64,000 nt of DNA, taken from NCBI RefSeq assembly GCF_016925615.1, contig NZ_CP070499.1:1426001-1490000 (forward strand), written 5' to 3'. Position 1 is the first letter of the stretch. Every line of letters begins with the position of its first letter. The notes below the pieces were generated by a model that made no database searches, was not told where the DNA came from, and saw nothing but the letters and a program-made list of their open reading frames with translations. Shown here piece after piece: positions 32,123 through 41,866 of this stretch. The translations under genes and the position numbers were made by a program. The DNA comes from Natronosporangium hydrolyticum (GTDB lineage Bacteria; Actinomycetota; Actinomycetes; Mycobacteriales; Micromonosporaceae).

Positions 32123-35100
32123 GTGAAATGGAAAATCCCCCGGCCCCATTCGGTCAGAAGCCGAACCGTGCTTCGGGCCACTACGGCGACGGTAACCACC
32201 GGCGCCGTGCTCGCACTGGTGGCGGCGCCGTCCGCTGCCCAGGAGTCAGCAACCCTGGCGGACTCACTGGCGATTCCGGACGGACCGGTCAGCGCTACCG
32301 CGACTGAGATCGAGCCCTCGCTGCTCTCGGCCACCGGCACCGTGACGGTCTCGCTGGAACTCTCCGATCCGTCGGTCGCCGAGGCGGTCGGTGACCGGGC
32401 CAAGCAGGAAGGCGCCGCCCTCGACCGCGACCAGCAACGCAGCCACGGGGAGGCGCTGAAGGAGAAGCAGCGGGAGCTAGTGGAGCGGATCTCCGACACC
32501 GGCGCCACCGAGGTGATCAGCACCCAGCTGGCCGGCAACCTGGTGGTGGTCGAGGTGGACGCCGCCGAGGTGACGACGCTGGCGGCAGACCCCGATGTGG
32601 TCAAGGTGCTGCCGGTCATCGATCACGAGCTGCACCTGTCCGAGACCGTGCCGCACATCGGCGCCGGGGAGCTGCACGACCTGCCGGACGGCGTCACCGG
32701 CGAGGGGGTGCGGGTGGCGGTGCTGGACACCGGCATCGACTACACCCACGCCGCCTTCGGTGGGGAAGGCACGCAGGAGGCGTACGAGGCGGCGTACGGG
32801 ACCGCCACAGACGACCCGACCAACACTGAGCGCAATGGCCTGTTCCCGACCGACAAGGTGGTCGAGGGGTACGACTTCGTGGGCGAGTTCTGGCCCAACG
32901 GGGAGCTCAACCCGAACCCGGACCCGATCGACTGCGGACCGTCGGGTACCCCGCCGCCCTGCACCGGCGGCCACGGCACCAGCGTCGCCGGGATCATCGC
33001 CGGCGAGGGCGGGGTCGCCCCGGACGCGCTGCTCTACGGCTACAAGGTCTGCAGCTCGGTCGCGTCGAGCTGCAACGGGGTGGCGATCCTGGAGGCGTTC
33101 GAGGCGTCGCTCGACCCGTACGGCACCGGTGACATCGAGGACGCGGTCGACATCATCAACCTGTCGCTCGGCGCCCTCTACGGTCAGATCGAGAACCCGT
33201 CGTCCGGGGCCGCGGCGAACGCCGCCCGGATGGGCGTGACCGTGGTCGCCTCGGCCGGTAACAGCGCCGACAAGCCGTACATCACCGGGTCGCCAGCCTC
33301 CACTCCGGAGGTTATCTCGGTGGCCTGGACCGAGGTGCCCAGCGCGGTCCACTTGGAGCTGGCGGTGCTGGAGCCGGCGGAGATCGAGGGCATCTACCAG
33401 AACACCAACACCGTGCCGTGGGCGCCGATCGTCGACGGCTTCGACGGTGAGCTGATCTACGGCGACAGCGAAGCGGAGCAGCTCGGCTGCTTCGTCGACG
33501 CCGACGGTAACCCGTCCGACAGCGTCACCGACCACAGCCCGTACGAGCCGGGCTTCTTCGACGGCGCGGTGGCCCTGGTGGATCGGGGCGTGTGCGCGGT
33601 GAGCTACAAGACCCATCTGGCCGCCGAGGCCGGCGCAGTCGGGGTGGTCGTGGCGAACAACGTCGGCGGCGCCGCCCCGTCGTTCTCGTTCGGTCCGGTG
33701 GACGACTTCAACGAGCAGGAGACCCTGGTCGTCGGCCTGGAGGTCGGTGACACCCTGCGCAGCGGGCTGGCCACCGGTGAGCCGGTGCAGGTGGCGGTGG
33801 ACCCGACCGAGGGCACGCCGCTGGTGAACACCATCAACCCGAGTTCGTCGCGGGGGCCGAGCGTCTCCGAGGTTGCGATCAAGCCGGACATCGGCGCCCC
33901 CGGTGCTTCGGTGACCGCCGACTCGGGCAGCGGCACCGGTGCTTCGCCGTTCGGCGGCACCTCCGGGGCGGCGCCGATGGTGGCCGGCTCGGCCGCGCTG
34001 CTGCTGGAGGCCTACCCGGAACGTAGCCCGCTGGAGGTCAAGGCGGTGCTGATGAACACCGCGGAGACCGAGATCTTCATCCAGCCGGCGCTGCGCCCAG
34101 GTGAGCTGGCCGAGATCACCCGGATCGGGGGTGGCGAGGTGCGGGTCAACCGGGCCTTCGCCAGCCAGACCGCGGCGTGGAGCGGTGAGGACCAGTCGGC
34201 AGGGCTGTCGTTCGGTTACCACACCGTCAACCACATGACCGTGCTCCGCAAGACCGTGACGGTCCACAACTACAGCGACCAGCTGCGGATCTATCAGGTG
34301 GCGCCGACGTTCCGGCACGCCGACGACGAGGCGAGCGGCGCGGTCAGGTTCACCGTGCCCCGTACCGTCGCGGTGCCGGCGGGCCGGAGCGCGGACGTAC
34401 CGGTGATCCTGCGGATCGACCCGCGCCACCTGCCCGAGTGGGTGCTCGACGGCGGCCTCGGTGGTGACAACGGGGCGCTGTTGAAGGAGAACGAGTTCGA
34501 CGGCTACCTGACCATCACCGGTGGTGGGGACGAGATCACCATGCCGTGGCACGTGTTGCCGCACAAGGCATCGGATGTCCGGGCACCCGCCCAGGTGACG
34601 ATGCGGCAGGGCAGCGCCTCGGCGAACCTGGTCAACAGCGCCACCAGCGGTCAGGCCGGGGTGGGTGAGGCGTTCGCGCTCACCGGCACCAGCGATCCGC
34701 TGGCCGAGGACGAACTGCCCGGTGAGGGTGACGGGTTCGCGGTGGTGGACCTGGCCGCGGTCGGGGTCCGGGGCGACGCCGAGGTGTTGCAGTTCGGTGT
34801 CACCACGCACGGGCAGCGGGCGCACCCGAACGCGCCAGCGGAGTTCCAGATCGATATTGACGCCAATCAGGACGGAGAGGCCGACTTCCTGATCTTCAAC
34901 TGGGATCTGGGTTACCCGACGCTGAGTGACGGTCGCAACGTGGTCTGGGTGGAAGATCTATCCTCCGGGGCGTTGTCGGCGTTCTTCTTCACCGACGCGA
35001 ACCTGAACTCGGCGAACGCCATCCTGACCGTGCCGTTGGCGGCGGTGGGGTTGGCCGAGGGGGACCAGTTCGATTTCAGTGTCCGCGGAGTCGACACCTA

Positions 35101-35326
35101 CTTCTCCGGGGAGGTCACCGACGCGATCGAGGACATGACCTTTACGGTCGGTCAGCCTCGGTACGCCTCGGACGACACGGTCGAGGTGCCGACTCCCGGG
35201 GTGCAGCGGTTCACCATCTCCGAGGTCGACGGTGGGGCCGAGGCATCGCCGTCGCAGACCGGCGTGCTGTTGTTGTGGCGCGACGGGCTGATCGGCAAGG
35301 AGGCTAGCGTCATCACGGTGCGGTAA
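32123..35326 (+). CDS. Secreted S8 (subtilisin-like) serine protease with PA domain
   Basis: A 1067-residue exported protease. After a signal peptide (ATTATVTTGAVLALVAAPSAAQ) comes an I9-type propeptide region (QLAGNLVVVEVDAAEVTTLAADPDVVKVLPV). The subtilase domain has Asp202 (VLDTGID), His284 (GGHGTSVAGI) and Ser614 (GGTSGAAPMVAGSAALLL). Between His and Ser lies a protease-associated insert (VALVDRGVCAVSYKTHLAAEAGAVGVVVANN), as in lactocepin/C5a-peptidase-like enzymes. The C-terminal 400 residues are beta-rich with no LPxTG or membrane anchor visible, so it is probably released. GTG at 32123 follows GGGAGG by eight bases. Confidence 0.93.
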   Translation: MKWKIPRPHSVRSRTVLRATTATVTTGAVLALVAAPSAAQESATLADSLAIPDGPVSATATEIEPSLLSATGTVTVSLELSDPSVAEAVGDRAKQEGAALDRDQQRSHGEALKEKQRELVERISDTGATEVISTQLAGNLVVVEVDAAEVTTLAADPDVVKVLPVIDHELHLSETVPHIGAGELHDLPDGVTGEGVRVAVLDTGIDYTHAAFGGEGTQEAYEAAYGTATDDPTNTERNGLFPTDKVVEGYDFVGEFWPNGELNPNPDPIDCGPSGTPPPCTGGHGTSVAGIIAGEGGVAPDALLYGYKVCSSVASSCNGVAILEAFEASLDPYGTGDIEDAVDIINLSLGALYGQIENPSSGAAANAARMGVTVVASAGNSADKPYITGSPASTPEVISVAWTEVPSAVHLELAVLEPAEIEGIYQNTNTVPWAPIVDGFDGELIYGDSEAEQLGCFVDADGNPSDSVTDHSPYEPGFFDGAVALVDRGVCAVSYKTHLAAEAGAVGVVVANNVGGAAPSFSFGPVDDFNEQETLVVGLEVGDTLRSGLATGEPVQVAVDPTEGTPLVNTINPSSSRGPSVSEVAIKPDIGAPGASVTADSGSGTGASPFGGTSGAAPMVAGSAALLLEAYPERSPLEVKAVLMNTAETEIFIQPALRPGELAEITRIGGGEVRVNRAFASQTAAWSGEDQSAGLSFGYHTVNHMTVLRKTVTVHNYSDQLRIYQVAPTFRHADDEASGAVRFTVPRTVAVPAGRSADVPVILRIDPRHLPEWVLDGGLGGDNGALLKENEFDGYLTITGGGDEITMPWHVLPHKASDVRAPAQVTMRQGSASANLVNSATSGQAGVGEAFALTGTSDPLAEDELPGEGDGFAVVDLAAVGVRGDAEVLQFGVTTHGQRAHPNAPAEFQIDIDANQDGEADFLIFNWDLGYPTLSDGRNVVWVEDLSSGALSAFFFTDANLNSANAILTVPLAAVGLAEGDQFDFSVRGVDTYFSGEVTDAIEDMTFTVGQPRYASDDTVEVPTPGVQRFTISEVDGGAEASPSQTGVLLLWRDGLIGKEASVITVR

Positions 35327-35342
35327 CCAGACCGTTCCAGGT

Positions 35343-35386
35343 GCCCGGTAGCGGTACGACATCCCGTGTGTCTACCGCTACCGGGC
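35343..35386. terminator. Hairpin between subtilase and Uma2 genes
   Basis: A perfect 14-base-pair inverted repeat (GCCCGGTAGCGGTA at 35343-35356 with TACCGCTACCGGGC at 35373-35386) encloses a 16-base loop. It lies between two convergent genes and can serve as a terminator in both directions; no long T run follows, as is common in actinomycetes. Confidence 0.7.
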
Positions 35387-35395
35387 TTGCCAGCT

Positions 35396-35980
35396 TTAGT
35401 CGAGCCAGCTCGCGGGGGCGAGTTGGAGTTGAAAGGGCAGTTCGACGACGGCGGTCTCCCCCGGGTTGATCGACCGGTGTTGGCGATAGTGCCCGCCCGA
35501 CGCCTGGGTGTAGAGGTGGGTCACCGGACCGGCCTGGGTCGGTTCGATGCGCCAGTACGACTCGATCCCCGCCTCGGCGTAGAGCGCTGGTTTGGTGAAC
35601 CGGTCCAGCCGCCGGCTGCCGGCGGCTTCGACCTCGACGACCAACGCCACGTCCGACGGGTCGGCCCAGACCGAGGTCAGCGGTGCCCCGGGGCGGAGCA
35701 CCGTGACGTCCGGGACGACCGCGCTGTCTCCGATCCCGAGCCCCGCCTCCCGCACCGGATACCAGCCGGCCGGCGCGGCCGCCGCCAGCCGCATCGCGAC
35801 CTGGTCGGCGATGACGTGATGGCTGATCTCCACTGGTGGTGCCACCCGCAGACCCCCCTCGATGATCTCGCAGCGGTGGCCGTCGTGCGGCAGGTCGGCC
35901 AGGTCGTCGACGGTGAACCGACCGCCGGGTGCGGGCCACGGGTACAGCGGCTGCCGGGACAGCGTGGTGTGCTGCGGCAT
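35396..35980 (-). CDS. Uma2 family protein (DUF820, restriction-endonuclease-like fold)
   Basis: A 194-residue protein. FTVDDLADLPHDGHRCEIIEGGLRVAPP at the N-terminus, VVPDVTVLRPG (the PD part of a PD-(D/E)XK site), LVVEVEAAGSRRLDRFTKPALYAEAGIESYWRI (ExE...K) are the Uma2/DUF820 hallmarks. The fold is that of type II restriction enzymes, but cellular function is unknown; these genes are often present in many copies in actinomycetes and cyanobacteria. It stands alone, convergent with the protease gene and downstream of pepN on the same strand. Confidence 0.88.
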   Translation of the reverse strand: MPQHTTLSRQPLYPWPAPGGRFTVDDLADLPHDGHRCEIIEGGLRVAPPVEISHHVIADQVAMRLAAAAPAGWYPVREAGLGIGDSAVVPDVTVLRPGAPLTSVWADPSDVALVVEVEAAGSRRLDRFTKPALYAEAGIESYWRIEPTQAGPVTHLYTQASGGHYRQHRSINPGETAVVELPFQLQLAPASWLD

Positions 35981-36020
35981 CCCTCCAGCGTACGCACTCC
36001 GGGCGGGGCTCGGAGCCGGA

Positions 36021-38558
36021 TCAACCAGCGGCGACGTCGGCGGCGCGGGCGGTCAGCGACCGGCGTACCGAGTCCCGGCCCTCGGCGACCATTCGGCGCG
36101 CCGGGGCGGGGTGCGCCGGGTCGGCCAGCCACGTCTCGCTCGCGGCGAGCGTCTGCTCGGCCACGTGGTACAGCGGGTAGGCCAGGGTGAGGAACTCGCG
36201 GCCCTGCTCACCGTCGCGGCGGGCGTAGATGTCCGCGGCGACCTCGTGGAACGCGGTTACGTAGGGTTCGGTGAGCGGGAGCTGCCGGGGGTGCCAGAAG
36301 CCGTGCAGGCTGGCCCGTTGCCACCAGTTGGCCGGCGCCTTTTCACTGGTCAACTCCTGCCACACCCGCCGCTTGGCCTCGGCGGTGGGCACCAGCGCCC
36401 GGGCCGTCGCTGCTTCGCGTTCGCCGGCGGCGGTGGCGTCGGCGGCGAGCGCGGCGTCGATCTCGGGATCGCCCGCGGCGCCCGCGGCGACCAGGCACTG
36501 CAGCAGGGACCAGCGCAATTCGGTGTCGACCGCCAACCCGTCCGGTACGTCGGCGCCGTGTAGCCAGCCCGCGACCGTGGCCAGGTCGGCTTCGGTGTGG
36601 GCGGCGGCGGCGAAGGCCCGGGCCCAGGCGAGCTGGTGTCCGCTGCCGGGGGCGGCGGTGTACGCCTGGGTTCGGGCGGTCGCCGCCAACTCGGCCCAGC
36701 CGGCGTCGGCCCATTGCGGGTCGGCGTAGTAGCCCAGCGCGCCGCGGGCCTGCGAGAGGGTGGTGGTGACCAGGTTGATGTCGGGTTCGGTGGGCAGCGC
36801 CCGCAACGCCAGCGAGAGCCAGGATCGGGCCGGCAGTTCGCCGTCGCGCAGCATGTCCCACGCCGCCGCCCAGCACAGCGCTCGGGGCAGCGGCGACGCC
36901 AACCCGGCGAGGTGGTCGACCACGGTGGTCAGCGAACGCTCAGCCAACCTGATCTTGGTGTAGGAGAGGTCGTCGTCGTTGAGTAGCACCAGGTCGGCCG
37001 CGCTCACCCCGGTCAGCGCCGGCACCTCCGTGCGCTCCCCGGCGACATCGAGCTCCAACCGTTCCCGGCGTACCAGTTTGCCGTCGTCGAGATCGTAGAG
37101 CCCGACCGCGATCCGGTGGGTACGCAGGGTGGGGTGCTCGGCGGGCGCCTGCTGGACGATCGTGACCTGCTGGTAGGTCCCGTCCGGTGCTACTGCCAGT
37201 TCCGGGCGCAGGGTGTTGACCTGGCAGGTCGTCAACCAGTCGGTGGCGAACCCGCGCAGCGCTCGGCCGGAGGCGGCCGACAGCGACGCCAGCAGGTCGT
37301 CGAAGCTGGCGTTGCCCCAGGCGTGGGCGGTGAAGTAGTCCCGTAGCCCGGCCACGAACGCTTCTTCGCCGACGTACGCGACGAGTTGCTTGAGGACGCT
37401 AGCGCCCTTCGCGTAGGTGATGCCGTCGAAATTTACCTCTACCGCGGCGATGTCGGGCATGTCGCAGTAGACCGGGTGGGTGGAGGAGAGCTGGTCCTGC
37501 CGGTACCCCCACACCTTGCGCTTGGAGAGGAAGGTGGTCCAGGCGTCGGTGTATCGGGTGGCGGCGGCGTTGCACCAGTGCGCCGCCCACTCGGCGAAGG
37601 ACTCGTTCAGCCAGAGATCATCCCACCAGCGCATGGTGACCAGGTTCCCGAACCACATGTGCGCCAGCTCATGCAGGATCGTGTTGGAGCGCTGCTCCAA
37701 CTCGGCGTCGGTCACCTGGGAACGGAACAGGAACAGCGCCTCGGCGTGCACCACGCAGCCGAAGTTCTCCATCGCGCCGTGGTTGAAGTCTGGCATCCAC
37801 AGCTGGTCGTACTTGGGCAGTGGATACCGGATGCCGAACATCCGGTGGAAGAAGTCGAAGCCCTGGATGGTGGTCTCGTGCAGGTCGTCCACGTCCAGAT
37901 AAGGCGCCATCGAGGCCCGGCAGAAGTAGCCCAGGTCGATGCCGTCGTGGCTACGGCGCACCTCGTGCAGTGGCCCGGCGCACAGCGCGGTGATGTAGGT
38001 GCTCATCCGGGCCGACCGCTCGAAGTGGACGATTTGTCGGTCTGATCCGGTCTCGACCTCGCGGATCGGCGAGTTCGAGACCACCCGCCACGCCGACGGC
38101 GCCACCACGTGCCAGGTGTAGACGCTCTTCAGGTCGGGCTGGTCGAAGCAGGCGAAGACCCGCTGCGCGTCCGCGATCTCGAACTGACTGTGCAGGTAGA
38201 CGCTGCCGTCGACCGGGTCGACGCTGCGGGTGAGGCCCTGCCCACTCTGCGAGTAACCAAAGTCGGCGTCGATCCGGAGCAGGTTATCGGCGGCGAGCCC
38301 AGGCAGCCGCAGCCCGGCCTCGGCCGACCACTGGCTGAGGTCCAGCGGGTCACCGTTGAGTGTGGCCGAGTGGAGCTGTTCGGCGGCGACCTCGATGAGC
38401 ACGCTCGCGCCCGGCTCGTGGCAGCGGAAATTGACCTCGGTCACCGAGCGGAAGCTGGCTTCGGTGGTGAGATCTACCGTGATGTCGTAGGAGGTCACAT
38501 CGAGCAGGCGGGCTCGTTCGATCGCCTCGGTCTGGGTCAGGTTCCGCACTCCGGCCAC
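36021..38558 (-). CDS. pepN: Aminopeptidase N (M1 family)
   Basis: An 845-residue zinc aminopeptidase. The exopeptidase motif GAMENFG is followed by zinc ligands His296 and His300 in HELAHMW and Glu319 in WLNESFAEW. The C-terminal alpha-helical domain, about 400 residues, is of the ERAP1-like type found in actinobacterial PepN. It removes N-terminal residues from peptides in the cytoplasm. The GTG start at 38558 follows GAGGGAG by about 12 bases. It is divergent from the DUF1015 gene and belongs to the conserved neighbourhood with rpiB, DUF5130 and the HNH gene. Confidence 0.96.
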   Translation of the reverse strand: MAGVRNLTQTEAIERARLLDVTSYDITVDLTTEASFRSVTEVNFRCHEPGASVLIEVAAEQLHSATLNGDPLDLSQWSAEAGLRLPGLAADNLLRIDADFGYSQSGQGLTRSVDPVDGSVYLHSQFEIADAQRVFACFDQPDLKSVYTWHVVAPSAWRVVSNSPIREVETGSDRQIVHFERSARMSTYITALCAGPLHEVRRSHDGIDLGYFCRASMAPYLDVDDLHETTIQGFDFFHRMFGIRYPLPKYDQLWMPDFNHGAMENFGCVVHAEALFLFRSQVTDAELEQRSNTILHELAHMWFGNLVTMRWWDDLWLNESFAEWAAHWCNAAATRYTDAWTTFLSKRKVWGYRQDQLSSTHPVYCDMPDIAAVEVNFDGITYAKGASVLKQLVAYVGEEAFVAGLRDYFTAHAWGNASFDDLLASLSAASGRALRGFATDWLTTCQVNTLRPELAVAPDGTYQQVTIVQQAPAEHPTLRTHRIAVGLYDLDDGKLVRRERLELDVAGERTEVPALTGVSAADLVLLNDDDLSYTKIRLAERSLTTVVDHLAGLASPLPRALCWAAAWDMLRDGELPARSWLSLALRALPTEPDINLVTTTLSQARGALGYYADPQWADAGWAELAATARTQAYTAAPGSGHQLAWARAFAAAAHTEADLATVAGWLHGADVPDGLAVDTELRWSLLQCLVAAGAAGDPEIDAALAADATAAGEREAATARALVPTAEAKRRVWQELTSEKAPANWWQRASLHGFWHPRQLPLTEPYVTAFHEVAADIYARRDGEQGREFLTLAYPLYHVAEQTLAASETWLADPAHPAPARRMVAEGRDSVRRSLTARAADVAAG

Positions 38559-38696
38559 GGTTCTGCTGCTCCCTCTCGTCGGGTACTGCCTGGTCGCGGC
38601 GCCTTTTCACCCCGCCGCCGCGGGTCTGGTGAGTAGTTTGTCACGCCTGGCCGGCGCGCCGCTCCGCACCGGGCCGGGGTGCGATAGCGTCCGGCT

Positions 38697-39896
38697 ATGG
38701 CAGTTGTGCATCCGATCGACCAGGCCTGGCTGAGCACCGGTGGCACCGGTGCGCCGAACTACGACGAGTTCGCCGACGACGCCGAGATTACCTCGATCAT
38801 CGCCGCCAACCCACGCAGTGCGCTGGCGGTGGAGATGCCCCATCGGGCGCCCGAATCGCTCGGCACCAGCTTCCGGGACTCGTTGGCGACGGCCGCGTCC
38901 CGATTGGCGCAGGCCCAGTCGGCTGGGGCGTACACGCCCGCGGAGCGGGTGCTGGTGCTGTACCGCATCTCCGGACCTGGTTCGGAGTCTGCCTACGGGA
39001 TGTTCGCCATGGTCGACACCGACCAGATCTCCACCAGCGCCGACGAGCCCGGGCTGGTGATCCGTAACGAAGACGTGTTCGAGGAGAAGGTGCGCGAGCG
39101 GGTGGCGCTGGCCGAGGCCACCGGCCACCTGCTCTCCCCGGTGCTGCTGCTGCAGAGCGCGCGCGGGGCGCAGCTTCAGGAGGCGCTGGCGCAGGCGTGC
39201 GAGGTGGCCGGCGAGCCCACCGCGGTCGACCAGGACGCGGCCGGCCGGCGGCACGAGATCTGGCCGCTGGCCGCCGGCCCCACCGCGGAGATGCTGTGCG
39301 ACCTGGCCAGCGGTGGCGAGCTGGTGGTTGCCGACGGTAACCACCGTAGTCTGGCGGCGCAGTCCGGTGGGCTGCCGCGGTTCCTGGCCGTGATCACCAC
39401 CCCCGAGTCGGTGGCGATCCAGCCGTACAACCGGCTGGTCACCGAGCTTCCGTACCCGTTGGCTCAGCTGTCGGACCGGATGACCGAGGCCGGGGCGCGG
39501 GTGCGCCCGCTCACCTCGCCGCCGATCGCGTCGCCACCCCAGGGCAGCGTCCACCTCTATGTCGGGGGAGAGTTCCTGGAGGTGGAGCTGCCGGCGGACC
39601 CGGCTGCGGCGCCGGTCGACAACCTTGACCACGCCCGGGTGGAGCGGACGCTGGTGCGCACCGCTTTCGAGCTGGACCCGGCCGACAAGCGGCTGGTGTA
39701 TGTCGGCGGCGACTACCCGACGTCGTGGCTGGTCGACGAGGTGGACGCCGGCCGGGCGCAGCTCGCGGTGGTGATCGCGCCGGTGACGGTGACCGACTTC
39801 GTCGCGGTCAACCTGGCCCGGCAAAAGATGCCCCGGAAGAGCACCTGGTTCACCCCGAAGGCCCGGGCCGGGCTGGTGCTGACGGCGCTGCGCTGA
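38697..39896 (+). CDS. DUF1015 family protein
   Basis: A 399-residue protein. The family landmarks are VVADGNHRSLAAQ (usually G-H-H/N-H-R), the central PYNRLVTELP and the C-terminal MPRKSTWFTPKARAGLVL. DUF1015 includes SerK, an ADP-dependent serine kinase of archaea; the bacterial members are mostly uncharacterised. The family-wide VEMPHR-like stretch near the N-terminus is present. It lies 18 bases before rpiB on the same strand, so the two are probably co-transcribed. Confidence 0.82.
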   Translation: MAVVHPIDQAWLSTGGTGAPNYDEFADDAEITSIIAANPRSALAVEMPHRAPESLGTSFRDSLATAASRLAQAQSAGAYTPAERVLVLYRISGPGSESAYGMFAMVDTDQISTSADEPGLVIRNEDVFEEKVRERVALAEATGHLLSPVLLLQSARGAQLQEALAQACEVAGEPTAVDQDAAGRRHEIWPLAAGPTAEMLCDLASGGELVVADGNHRSLAAQSGGLPRFLAVITTPESVAIQPYNRLVTELPYPLAQLSDRMTEAGARVRPLTSPPIASPPQGSVHLYVGGEFLEVELPADPAAAPVDNLDHARVERTLVRTAFELDPADKRLVYVGGDYPTSWLVDEVDAGRAQLAVVIAPVTVTDFVAVNLARQKMPRKSTWFTPKARAGLVLTALR

Positions 39897-39914
39897 CCTG
39901 CCACACTGCTGAGC

Positions 39915-40400
39915 GTGCGCGTCTATCTGGGAAGTGACCACGCCGGGTACGAACTCAAGGTCCACCTGGCCTCGCACCTGGCCACCCTCGGCTACGAGGT
40001 GCGGGACGTCGGGCCGGCCAGCTTCGATCCGGACGATGACTATCCGGCATTCTGTCTGCACACCGGGGCTCGGGTGGTGGCCGACCCGGGCAGCCTCGGA
40101 GTGGTGATCGGGGGCTCCGGCAACGGTGAGCAGATCGCCGCCAACAAGGTGGCCGGCGTGCGCGCCGCGCTCGCCTGGTCGGTGGCGACTGCGCAGCTGG
40201 CGCGGGAACACAACGACGCCAACGTGGTCGGCATCGGCGCCCGGATGCACCGGCTGGACGAGGCGGCCGAGATCGTCACGGCGTTCCTGAACACCCGGTT
40301 CAGCGGTGGGGAGCGGCACGCCCGGCGGCTGGAGCAGATCGTCCGGTACGAGGCCGACCGCGAGCTGCCCCCGCTGCCGGCCCCGTCGACCGTCGACTGA
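39915..40400 (+). CDS. rpiB: Ribose-5-phosphate isomerase B
   Basis: A 161-residue sugar-phosphate isomerase of the RpiB/LacA/LacB family. VYLGSDHAGYELKVHL (phosphate and ring-binding residues), the anion hole motif VIGGSGNGEQIAANKVAGVRAAL and REHNDANVVGIGARM are all present. The catalytic position in the GSGNG loop is Ser instead of Cys, as in mycobacterial RpiB. It interconverts ribose 5-phosphate and ribulose 5-phosphate in the pentose phosphate pathway. GTG start at 39915. Confidence 0.96.
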   Translation: MRVYLGSDHAGYELKVHLASHLATLGYEVRDVGPASFDPDDDYPAFCLHTGARVVADPGSLGVVIGGSGNGEQIAANKVAGVRAALAWSVATAQLAREHNDANVVGIGARMHRLDEAAEIVTAFLNTRFSGGERHARRLEQIVRYEADRELPPLPAPSTVD

Positions 40401-40404
40401 GCGG

Positions 40405-41622
40405 TTAGAAGATCTCGATCCCCTCCGGGGCACGGTGCCATCCGAAGGCGGCGGTCGCCGCGGCGACCGCACCGTGGGTGTGTCCGGTCAGTAGGCCGGC
40501 GCCGGCGAGGTCGGCGACCCGGACCCCGCCGAGGTAGGCCGCGCCCAGCGCGGCGATCGAGCTGTGCAGGTCGGCTGGGTCGGTGGTCGGTTCGCAGCGG
40601 GCCCCGGTGGTGTCGCCGGTGAGCCGCCACCGGCCGGAGTTGCCCGCCCGGATCGGGTCCGTCACCTCGATCACCAGGTCGACCGGGGTGGCGTAGCGGC
40701 GACCCGCCAGCGCCGCCGGCAGGTCGACGATCCGCAGGTACAGCCCCGCGCCGAGCACCGCGCCGAGCTGGTTCGGGGCGTCGGCGAGCCGAAGCAGCGG
40801 CTCGCTGGGTCCAGTCAACCGCAGCTGCACGGTCCGGGTCAGGTCGATGCTGAGCAGGAACCGCCACAGCGCCAGGTGGGCGGCGGGGGTGGTGGCGACC
40901 ACCTCTTTGACGGTCACTGTCCCGTCGGGCCCGGTCTGCCCCCAGCCCGGCGTCGCGCGCCACAGGGCGTAGCCGGTCGCGGCGCCGCTCGGGTCCCGGT
41001 AGACGGTGGTCTTCAACGGGGTGGCGCCGTGCCGTTCCTCCGGCGGGTCGAAGACGATCCGGCGCCACCAGGCCTCGTCTCGGCTGGACCAACCGGGCCG
41101 GTGCGGCCGCACCGCGTCGTAGATCCCGACCAGCTCCGGCAGCAGGTCTGCGGAGGTGCCGTTGGCGACCCGCCCCGGCTCGGAAGGCTCCGGCAGGCGT
41201 ACCTCGCGGGATCTGATCGTCAGCGACACTTGGTCGGTGGCGGGGGCGTAGCCGAACCGGGGGTAGATCGGCCCCTCCGAGGCCCACAGCACCGCGATCG
41301 GTTCTGGCAACTGGGCCAGCTGCTCGCGGAGCAGCCGGCTCATCACTCCCTGCCGGCGGTGGGTGTGCCGCACTCCGACCTGGGAGACGTGGGCGGCGGC
41401 CAGGACCGCGCCGGGGACCGACAGCTGCCGGGTGAAGGTGCCGGTGTGGCCGATCACCGCCCCCTCGTCGGTCACGACCAGGCAGCGCTCCGGCTCGTAG
41501 TTAGCCCGGTAGATCTCTCGGCGTGCGTCGGTGGGGTCTGGGCTGAGGAAGACCTCTTGCAGGAGCTGGTGTACGGCGGGAATGTCATCGGTGGTGCATT
41601 CCCGGATCGGCAGTTCAGTCAT
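40405..41622 (-). CDS. GNAT N-acetyltransferase, Eis-like
   Basis: A 405-residue protein with the three-part Eis layout. An N-terminal GNAT domain carries the acetyl-CoA loop (VSQVGVRHTHRRQGVMSRLL) and AVLWASEGPIYPRFGYAPA, followed by a second GNAT-like domain and a sterol-carrier-like C-terminal domain (DPADLHSSIAALGAAYLGGVRVADLAGAGLL) ending in a free C-terminal carboxylate near EIF. Eis proteins acetylate amines of aminoglycosides and polyamines; the natural substrate here is unknown. It converges with rpiB, with four bases between the stop codons. Confidence 0.9.
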   Translation of the reverse strand: MTELPIRECTTDDIPAVHQLLQEVFLSPDPTDARREIYRANYEPERCLVVTDEGAVIGHTGTFTRQLSVPGAVLAAAHVSQVGVRHTHRRQGVMSRLLREQLAQLPEPIAVLWASEGPIYPRFGYAPATDQVSLTIRSREVRLPEPSEPGRVANGTSADLLPELVGIYDAVRPHRPGWSSRDEAWWRRIVFDPPEERHGATPLKTTVYRDPSGAATGYALWRATPGWGQTGPDGTVTVKEVVATTPAAHLALWRFLLSIDLTRTVQLRLTGPSEPLLRLADAPNQLGAVLGAGLYLRIVDLPAALAGRRYATPVDLVIEVTDPIRAGNSGRWRLTGDTTGARCEPTTDPADLHSSIAALGAAYLGGVRVADLAGAGLLTGHTHGAVAAATAAFGWHRAPEGIEIF

Positions 41623-41866
41623 GGCTCATGGATACCCTGGTCGTGGTCGTGCGGCGAGCCGTTTCTGGGCGGTCGTCGCAGCCTGTGGAATTGCTAGTGA
41701 CGTAGCTCAATCGAGCTGGGTAGACTGTGTGGGCGGGACCACGGGCAGCGAGCGGGCGGGATTTCACAGCTCACCGCGGTGCTTTGCTCGTGACGTCGCC
41801 CGGGCTGGTGGGGCTCCGCAGCATCATGACAGGGCCCGGGCGCTGTGATGCCTTTGGAGCCTTGCT

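Noticed and set aside
32477-34825. A 782-residue minus-strand open frame opposite the subtilase
   Set aside because: The plus strand carries the Asp/His/Ser triad in frame; the minus translation is Arg/Val/Gly/His-rich without motifs.
41690-41740. A tRNA-like fragment (TAGCTCAAT stretch)
   Set aside because: No acceptor stem or cloverleaf can be built around it.
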